From NCBI GenBank assembly GCA_023375675.1, contig JALQBC010000029.1:310001-374000 (forward strand): a DNA stretch of 64,000 nt, in the 5' to 3' direction. Numbering within the stretch: position 1 is the stretch's first letter; each line of letters begins with the position of its first letter. This DNA is from Cytospora piceicola (Eukaryota > Ascomycota > Sordariomycetes > Diaporthales > Cytosporaceae). Under the pieces are notes generated by a model. That model did not search any database, was not told the origin of the DNA, and was given only the letters and a program-made list of their open reading frames with translations. Shown here piece by piece: positions 57,024-64,000 of this stretch. Both the position numbers and the translations under genes were made by a program.

Positions 57024-58741
57024 TAGTACTGTACAGATGTGTACTTGTACGGGCCCCCAAAGGTCCAGATGTCAGTCTTCTGCGCGCTGTGGGCCCACCC
57101 CCGGATTTGCAGTGGAGTGTTTATGTGCGCAATACAAACAACCTTTTCCGGGGAAGCTAATTTGAAACCAATCAGACGACGACCTCGACGCTGGGATCTT
57201 TTAATAACCCGGTGGTTTTTTCTTCTTTCAGAGACTGGGGTGACGATGACGTGAACAAAGATGGCAGCTGTCACTGCAGCCCGAGGTACCTACTTGGCAG
57301 GCTAGGGGGTATACTATGTATACTATGTAGTACTTGTATAGTATGTAGAGAGATGGAATACGAGAAATGACGCCGTTGTCAAAAATCAATTACCTAGCTA
57401 CTTGGGCTCGGGAAGGTGCAACGCGACTTTTGTAATGAGTCCATCTTCGGCATATTATTTACTTCCGTATTGTACCACATGAGGTAGAAGCCGACGCGTA
57501 ACGTGAATCGAATTGCAGTAGTTAACATAGTATGGCACATTCAAAAGAGAGGACTAACCAATCCAGTCCTGGTATATTACACGGAACCCTCAGATACCGT
57601 GGATATGGTGACCAGGCAGGCCACCGAGCACCCCCTTGCAATTTTTGGTTTTGCCATGGCCGAACTCGCATAGGTCGTCAAAGACGGGGAAATTTACAAG
57701 AATCCAGCTAGGGTGACTGCACCCTCGTCTGATGGAAGTTTGAGCCATTCTCGTTGGTATATTCCCTCTGGCGACAACTGTACGCATTGTTGTTGGTTCT
57801 CAGTTTCCAGACCTCCCTCAGGGCAGAATTCTGGATTGACAGCGAAGACATCCTCAGTATTTCATCGTTTACCTCATTAGCGACATCCATGCCATACTGT
57901 CGGAAATGTCACAGCACATTCGCCTTTGCAAGGCCAAGCAAGCACTGATAATATCGGTACTCATGATCCATTCCTATAGAGACCTAAGTCGTGAACATGT
58001 ACAAAGTATCGTCTTGATCCTTAAATCATCAAACCTCCACCCCCAGCCAAACAAGCGCACAGCCCAGCCTAAGAACCCCCAAAACGTCATTTAAAGCACC
58101 AAGCCGCCCACATGCAAGCCCTTCAGGGGGTAGAACCCCCAATATTGCTTCACGTCCAATGATCATGCTCCAAAATCATATATAACATATTCCACCTGCA
58201 TGGGTATAGCCTCGTACTATTTCCACCGAGAAGAAGAAGAAGACAAGAAGAAAGTCGCCACAAGTGGCATGGTAGGCATCCATTCCCAGTGCCGAGTTGG
58301 TCAACAAGAATGGCCATGTGTCAAAGCGGCAGATGGATCCTCCAATTCAAACAATAAACACTATTCACTGCCTCAATATGGCACAGCGATGGGTGTATGT
58401 ATAGCCGTTCCTCTTAGCAAGGAAGGTCGAAAGTGTATGTGATAAATAGGCGATAGATGAAAGTAAGGTAAATAGCAAGCCGGGCCAAAAGAAAAATAGG
58501 CAAGAAGGTCGCGGAGCGTTTCGCTCGCCCTGAGTCGGTCATATGAGTCTGTGTTTCCGCAGGTCGGACTACAGCAGGACACAATGTGTCGCGGACTGAT
58601 AGTCGAGAAGGCGGGAAAGGCGCTGCTTCGGAATCTCTGCGGTCCAAGCCAAGTATTGACAACCAAAAACAATGTGACGGGCAGTTGCTTGCTAATTTGG
58701 GAGAATCACACGAAGAATTTTGAGTCGAGAAAGCAGCCACA

Positions 58742-60325
58742 TCAGTACAGCATTGCAGCCGCGATGAAGGCGATAACCAAGCCGGCAGATGCTGCCCGTC
58801 CATGATCGGGGTTCACAGCATCACTCTTAGATGAGGTCGCCTCTGCAGCATGAACAGCTACGGTGCTAACACCTGCCACTTCGGCTGAAGCCTTAGCGGA
58901 CACAGCATAGCCGTCGTATGCCTGTGTGCTCGATGTCATGCTTTCATGAAAGATAGCGCCAAGTGTTGTCGTAGACGAGAACAACGTAGTGCTCGAGTGG
59001 TGCGAACTCGTAGTAGTTGTGGTAGTAGCAATGGTGGTTGTTCTGCTGCTGCTGCTGCTGTGTGTGGTTGAAGTTGTCGAAGCCGAAGTCGAAGTTGTCG
59101 TCGGGGCAGAGCTAGAAGTAGTGGTGGTGGCGGCGGCAACCTTGAGCTTAAGATCTTCAGATGTGGTTGTTGCTTCCGCGGACTCGGAGCTGGAAGACGT
59201 GGTAGTCTCAAGAGCCGTATGGGTTGTATGGGTTGTATGACTTGTATGAGATGTATGGGCTGTATGAGTCGTATGTGTTGTATGTGTCGTATGTGTCGTT
59301 TTCGGTTGCGCAGATGAAGAGCTGGAATAAGTGTCCGTGTCCATTGATTCATCTGTGTGAAAGACAACAATGTTTGCAGACGCCCCTTCAGGTACAGTCA
59401 CCACGCAGAAATCGGCACCTCCAGCTCCGGTAGACGATTCCGCGCTCAACACGACGCCGAAATCGTTAGTACTTGGGTCAATGCTGCATGGCAGGCCATT
59501 ACAGTCCCCATCACACTCTATCTTCAGGCCGAAGGATGGTTTGACACCATCAAAGGCGCCCGTGTATATAGGGTTGTAGCCGATCTTGACGAACGTGTTG
59601 CCTGTAGAATCCTGGTTGGCCCCAGCGACGTACGGACTCCAGTTGCCGATCGCTTCGGAACCTGTTCCCCAGGCGCAGGCTTTTTCAGTCGAATATCCAG
59701 GCGGGTTGATGTAGAAATGAGACGCGGTCGAGTCCCAGTAGCTTGGTCCCGGCACAGAAATAACAGAGCTGCCCGACACGCTGGTGGGAATAAGCATGGC
59801 CTCGTTTCCAGGCAGAACTGTTTGACAGAATGCGACCACATCATTGCAGTTATTGACAGCGTTGACGGTTCCAACTCCTGCGACGCAATACGGCTGATGA
59901 GGAAAAGGCTTTCGAATCTCACCGGATTCGTCACAGTATAGTCCGCCGTCCAAGGATTCGGGATACTGATACGAAGTTCCTTCCTTCCATTGGTTCATCA
60001 CCATCCCAGGCTCACAAGCAAACGGGCAGTACGTGCCCGCAGTGCATTCTTGATCCGGACTCATCGCCCAGCCCTTGTTCATCGAACTAGGAGTGATGGT
60101 CACGAGCCCAGATTCACCTTCGGGAAAGGCGCATTGGCCTGAGCTGTTGACAAGCCGGCCGCGAGGCCTGAGCAATTCGAGATTCTCGACTTCACGACCG
60201 TGATAGGTGTGATTATTACTGTTGTGCTGGTGCGTGTGGCGATGAGCTGTTGAAGCGATGACTGGCTGGGCGACCAAGCCAAGTAAGGCCGAGCCAACTG
60301 CGGCCCTGAGTGCTGCTGGTCTCAT
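58742..60325 (-). CDS. SUN-family (Adg3-like, GH132) cell-wall protein with His-Thr repeat and GPI-type tail
   Basis: This secreted wall protein of the SUN/Adg3 type acts in septation and wall remodelling; the beta-glucosidase label of the family is historical. The single exon gives 527 residues from ATG 60325. A signal peptide ends near PVIAS, followed by a His-rich spacer (HRHTHQHNSNNHT). The SUN domain covers about residues 60-320: CAFPEGESGLVTITP, NKGWAMSPDQECTAGTYCPFACEPGMV in two parts, FPHQPYC, NVVAFCQTVLPGNE-like sequence and YYINPPG-like FYINPPGYS. The cysteine pattern is intact. Residues about 344-370 are a HTT triplet repeat. A long Ser/Thr-rich region then leads to a hydrophobic end (SAGLVIAFIAAAMLY), which suggests a GPI anchor. 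Its neighbour, the GH17 glucanase, acts on the same wall. Confidence 0.9.
   Translation of the reverse strand: MRPAALRAAVGSALLGLVAQPVIASTAHRHTHQHNSNNHTYHGREVENLELLRPRGRLVNSSGQCAFPEGESGLVTITPSSMNKGWAMSPDQECTAGTYCPFACEPGMVMNQWKEGTSYQYPESLDGGLYCDESGEIRKPFPHQPYCVAGVGTVNAVNNCNDVVAFCQTVLPGNEAMLIPTSVSGSSVISVPGPSYWDSTASHFYINPPGYSTEKACAWGTGSEAIGNWSPYVAGANQDSTGNTFVKIGYNPIYTGAFDGVKPSFGLKIECDGDCNGLPCSIDPSTNDFGVVLSAESSTGAGGADFCVVTVPEGASANIVVFHTDESMDTDTYSSSSSAQPKTTHTTHTTHTTHTAHTSHTSHTTHTTHTALETTTSSSSESAEATTTSEDLKLKVAAATTTTSSSAPTTTSTSASTTSTTHSSSSSRTTTIATTTTTTSSHHSSTTLFSSTTTLGAIFHESMTSSTQAYDGYAVSAKASAEVAGVSTVAVHAAEATSSKSDAVNPDHGRAASAGLVIAFIAAAMLY
59215..59298 (-). repeat. 9-bp minisatellite coding (His-Thr-Thr)n
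   Basis: About nine tandem units of GTATGNGTT-like 9-mers code alternating His-Thr with Ala/Ser substitutions in the SUN-family gene. The units vary at the third codon positions, so the repeat is old rather than freshly slipped. Confidence 0.85.
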
Positions 60326-62063
60326 CGATAACGACGAAGTCAGAATAAAGAGCGTGGTGTAAAGATCGTGGGCAGCACAAAGCCGCGAAGGAAAGAGAAA
60401 AAAAGCAGAGAGCTCGTCGAGATCAGCGGTAAGTTCGTCCTGATGGCCAAGAGATTCAAGAGAGGGCGATAGCGATGTCTCGGAATCGGGAGCGCGTGGG
60501 TTTTTGTTCTTTCAATCTCAGCTCATCACGAATTCATTCCTCACCAAGCAAGACAATAACGGCAACAACAATCAACAACTAGAGTCTTGACCAACAAGCC
60601 AACCAGAGACAACCAACAAAAAGAGCGGAGTTCTGCGTAAAGAGCACAGACGATCGAAGTTATCGTGGAAGCGAGCGTGGAGCAGAAGAAGACATGGCCG
60701 GAGTTCACAAGTGGCGGAGGATGGGGGGAAAGGAAATGAAATACGCCCTTGGTGAGGACTAAGAAGGCCGACGAGCTCATGGGGATGCATAGTAGTATCG
60801 AGAGAGAGGGGGGGGGTCCGCCGTTGCAGTGACGAGAAGGCATATCCCCAGAAGGATGCAAAGAGTCCTTGCCCACCCCTGCAAGAGACCAGGGTCACCA
60901 CTTGGTCACCTTTCCCTTTTGTCGCCATCCTCCGCACTTTGGCACTTTTTTAGGTTATGCTTATGGAGCTGTTGAGACACCTTGACGCCAATCGCTGCCC
61001 ATCCTGGACCGTGCTTCGTGTTTTATTTCCAACCCAATCGAGACGTCAGTCCAGTTTATGGCATGAGGGGGCCCAGGCACGCATGGGAAATTTGATGACC
61101 GCCGCCCTAACGAGTTAGGGACCGGCCCATTTCTCAATAGCTTCAACATGCAGGCTTCTTCTTTGGGTTTAACTCAGGGACGCCAGGCACAGCGGCTGCA
61201 AGGTACACCAATAGGATGCGTTGCGCAAAATGAAGTCACATCGACTGCTGTGGGCACAAATGTTGCTCACAAAGAGGCCGATCCGGATTTGGTCCGTGAT
61301 GCCGACGTTTCTCGCGCCGAGGAAAAGATGGCATCGACAACAGTTCCGCGCGCGATGACTTCATCTTGTCTCAGGACGTCTTGACGTCGACAACAATGCG
61401 GATGGATGTCCGTTATGTTCGAGAAGGAACCTCGGTCACGTTCCGGCGCGCCCCGTGTTGCGTGACCCGCGATGCCCTGTCGCCAAGCCTCTTTCTCATG
61501 GGGAACGGAAACGAGCCGATAAGACCTGCTTGGATGTGGGAAGAAATCGGATCATGATAAGGACTGGGTACCTGAGGACTACTTGTCGACGGGAGGTTTT
61601 GCAGAGTATCAAAAGGTCGGGTTGATAGGTCGAAAGTAAATGGTGGCAGGATTCGTTCGTAGATTACTGGCGTCTCACGGGCTCGCTTGGCGTCCTCCTC
61701 GGCTCACACTTACCAATATAGTGGACCTCACACCTCTTTCCGCCTTGAGCGGCATGGAAGGAGATTTGATGTCATGAAGTTGTGTTCGAATGTCAAAAGC
61801 CCTGCACCCAAAGCTTCCGAAGTACCTAGGTACTTAGTAGACAATTGACAACATGGGGTCGCACCCCTAAGATTTGGCTCCGAAGTAGCAAATGGGTATT
61901 AAGCAGTGATATGAATCCTTGTTGTTTCAATACCAGATACCGCGGACAATGTCTTGTGGTGTTACTACAGGGTATATATCTCTTTTCATCCATTTCCAGA
62001 TATGCCATCTTGACATCAAGCCAAGTGCCCAAGGATGCTATTCTGTGACGCCCAAACCTAACA
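60326..62063. other. Intergenic region, no gene recognised
   Basis: The first 500 bp are A+G-rich on the + strand (pyrimidine-rich on the transcribed strand) and would be the SUN gene's promoter and leader. A run of nine G lies at 60808-60816, and CTAGGTACTTAG at 61827 belongs to the palindrome family. Short frames at 61148-61557 show no protein-like features. Confidence 0.5.
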
Positions 62064-63778
62064 TTAAGTAGCATAGGGCATCTTTACCCAGGCCGGCACT
62101 TGATCAATGTCAACTCCTTCCTCCGTCAGCCTCTCCAGCATCATCTTTGCCACACCTGGCCATCCAGCTGAGAGCGGTCCGCCTGCCTTCTTCGCGCCCA
62201 TCACCGCGAATCTTCCACTCGAGTGCGCCAAAAAGCCATGCATCAGGCCCTGTGCGATCAGTGCCGCAACTACGCCCTCCACCTCCTTGTCAGTTACCGG
62301 TAGGCTTCCCCAGAACAATCCCTCGCTAGGCTTCAACGTCCTCGTATCGGGAGCGCTATTGGTGACTGCCTTCATGAAGATGTCGTTCGCCTGTGCCGGT
62401 CGCTTGGGCTGCGGTTGAGGTCTTGCTTGTGCGTATCCCTCAAGGCGTCTTTGGACATATGATGCGGCTACGTAGACGTCTGCCAAGTTGAGAGTGGGTG
62501 CCGCGCGCGAGTCTGCGGTCGAAGGTGGTGGCTCGTAGGTTAGGAGGAAGCAGCGCCGGATGAACGACCGCCAGACGATGGGCCGGAGTCGAAAGGTCAG
62601 TGCGAAAAGGAGACCTTTCCGATAGAGCCACCGCTCGTTTGCGGCTATAGAATGCTGGAAGGCCACGAAATTTCCTTTGCGAACAGCGGCCATGATAGTG
62701 AGGAATATGGGAGCTAGCGTCGCAGCTTCGGGTCGGGACAGCAAAATCTCGCTGGGGAACCGGCCGAGCATGATATTGGAAGGGATAAGATAGGTGAGGA
62801 TAAGCTTTCGGTGCTGCTGGAGCACTGGTGGTGTTTGCAAGTATGCCTCCTGGAGGCAGTGTGACGCTCGCACGAAGTTGTCGCAATCGAAGTTGAACCG
62901 GCCAAGGTAGTAGAGGAAGGTGGCGCGTTGTGCTGCTGGATATAATTCGAGAGGTGGACCGCTTGCTGATATGTTAAGCAGCAGTTGGGCTGCGAGACGA
63001 GACTTGCCACACTTCGCGAGGATGGCATGTCAGTCATATGGCGAGTTCAGGGGTGAGTAAATTGGGATGCGGCCACTCACTGTGAAGAGAAGCTTGAGGA
63101 CAAGGTTGGCGAAGACGTAGACTCCGACCTTCTTGCCTTCTGGTCTGGCGTATCTGGTGCTCGACCTGTCCGTGAGACAAGATGTGAAGATCTTCTGGAT
63201 AATATCGGCAGACTGCTCGACCATGGATTTGCTGTCCTCGTCCCCGGTGGTAGCCCTCCGACCAGACATCAACTCCGGCCGCCTGTGCAGCATCATAACG
63301 ACTTTGGATAGCGCCTCAGAGAGTGATATGCTTGTTTGGAACATTACACTTCCATACTGCGGGTGCGACAGTGCTGTCGCGCACGACCTAGAATCATTTA
63401 GCCAAAGCTCATGCACGAAACATTAGGAGGAGACTGTACTTACGTTAACAGCCCGGACAGAGACTCTTGCAGAGCCATCAAGTCGTCAAATTCAGCATCT
63501 TTCCAATACAGTAAATACTCCTTGACGAAAGAAATGAAGCTTGGCCAAGGTGAGCCGGTGCCCTCAGGAGGATCGTCGACTTCGGGCATGCACTTGTCAA
63601 CCATACTCTCAAGAGCGTTCCTCCTATTGCCGAAGCTCTGCCTGAGCTCCTCGCGTAGTTGAAAATATGCTTGCGCCGTAGGGCCCGGCTCTACTTGGAG
63701 CCAAGCATCAAGGTTTTCGCCATCCAGGGCGATGGCATAGTTCCTTACCTGGGTTAGGAACTGGGTTGCCAGAGCCAT
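62064..63778 (-). CDS. CSN12: PCI-domain protein CSN12/Thp1-like (PCID2 family)
   Basis: This PCI-domain protein is related to COP9-signalosome-associated Csn12 and TREX-2 Thp1, which act in mRNA export and splicing. Exons (minus) are 63778-63444, 63387-63081 and 63011-62064, giving 529 residues. The start at 63778 opens MALATQFLTQVRNYAIALDG. Landmarks of the family follow: LLTSCATALSHPQYG, LSEALSKVVMML, KKVGVYVFANLVLKLLFT joined to GKSRLAAQLLLNI, LYPAAQRATFLYYLGRFNF, ASHCLQEAYLQTPP, QQHRKLILTYLIPSNIMLG. The PCI/winged-helix part is at about 370-520, ending WVKMPYAT. The third exon's acceptor is GCGAAG, weaker than CAG, but the frame and family match are good. The introns are 56 and 69 bp. 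The Csn12 versus Thp1 assignment is by pattern. Confidence 0.88.
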
Positions 63779-64000
63779 GGCCACGTCGATTGAGCTTAGC
63801 CAAGTCGAGGGTTAGGTGAGTGAAGGAAGGTTGCTGGAGGTGCAGCCGGGACTGACGTGCTGAAAGAGCGGAAACTTGGATGGGAAATATACGATCGAGA
63901 CAATATAATTCAGTAGATATTCAATATGTTACCCCAAAATCCCCGAAAGATAATCAGGAGCTTGCACGTTGAATCAAGATTGAATCTAGCAGTACGTACG
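63779..64000. other. Promoter side of the CSN12-like gene, to the window edge
   Basis: The remaining 222 bp contain no coding sequence that I can support. They would include the 5' UTR and promoter of the minus-strand gene. Confidence 0.4.

Larger units (their letters stand above)
55833..58741. other. Intergenic region, 2.9 kb, no gene recognised
   Basis: This gap contains the promoter of the GH17 gene and the 3' flank of the SUN gene. It holds palindromic patches at 56791-56825, 56866-56883 and 57003-57023 and GTATACTATGTATACTATGTAG near 57310. The open frames are short, G+C-average and featureless. Confidence 0.55.

Noticed and set aside
59215..59298. CRISPR-like array of short repeats
   Set aside because: The repeats have no spacers, are in frame within a wall-protein gene, and the organism is a fungus.
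61148..61557. Two overlapping short frames
   Set aside because: They have ATG starts but no protein-like features or splice sites.

Overview
The window is nuclear DNA of a filamentous ascomycete (Pezizomycotina). Genes are spaced by 0.2-3 kb and carry short (about 50-220 bp) introns with GTAAGT/GTATGT-type donors and CAG/TAG acceptors. The protein families are fungal: a highly reducing polyketide synthase, a SUN-family wall protein, a GH17 eglC-like glucanase and NTE1. The intergenic TACCTAGGTA palindromes and the protein styles suggest Sordariomycetes, but no species can be named. I rebuilt the gene models by eye from splice consensus, reading-frame continuity and family motifs. No transcript evidence was available.

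Layout. The left third (1-24 kb) is a conserved housekeeping neighbourhood: the 3' part of a CAX-type cation/H+ antiporter (left edge, +), a ZIP/KE4 zinc transporter (+), an arrestin-like protein (+), a TM9/EMP70 nonaspanin (+), an extremely GC-rich aromatic-amino-acid decarboxylase (+), a small charged single-pass membrane protein (-), and the phosphatidylcholine lysophospholipase NTE1 (-).

The centre (24-54 kb) is accessory in character. It holds a six-exon ABCC transporter (+), an A+T-rich stretch with a decayed sequence duplicate, a secreted lysine/threonine-tailed protein that may have a deaminase fold (-), an F-box/2EXR-like protein with two similar modules (+), a 3215-residue highly reducing PKS (-) and a 17-exon ABCC exporter (+) transcribed divergently from the PKS. 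The PKS reads KS-AT-DH-CMeT-ER-KR-ACP and ends in a carnitine-acyltransferase-like domain. PKS and ABC transporter share one 1.1-kb intergenic region, so they are the best candidate for a co-regulated secondary-metabolite unit: the PKS would make a fully reducible, C-methylated chain, the acyltransferase domain would release it onto an acceptor, and the ABC protein would export it.

The right end (54-64 kb) returns to wall and housekeeping genes: a GPI-anchored GH17 glucanase (-), a SUN/Adg3-type wall protein with a His-Thr-Thr repeat (-) and a CSN12/Thp1-like PCI-domain protein (-).

The most interesting items are the PKS-acyltransferase/ABC pair, a mutated second copy of the PKS 3' end about 7 kb away, the possible secreted deaminase, and recurring intergenic palindromes and poly-G runs.
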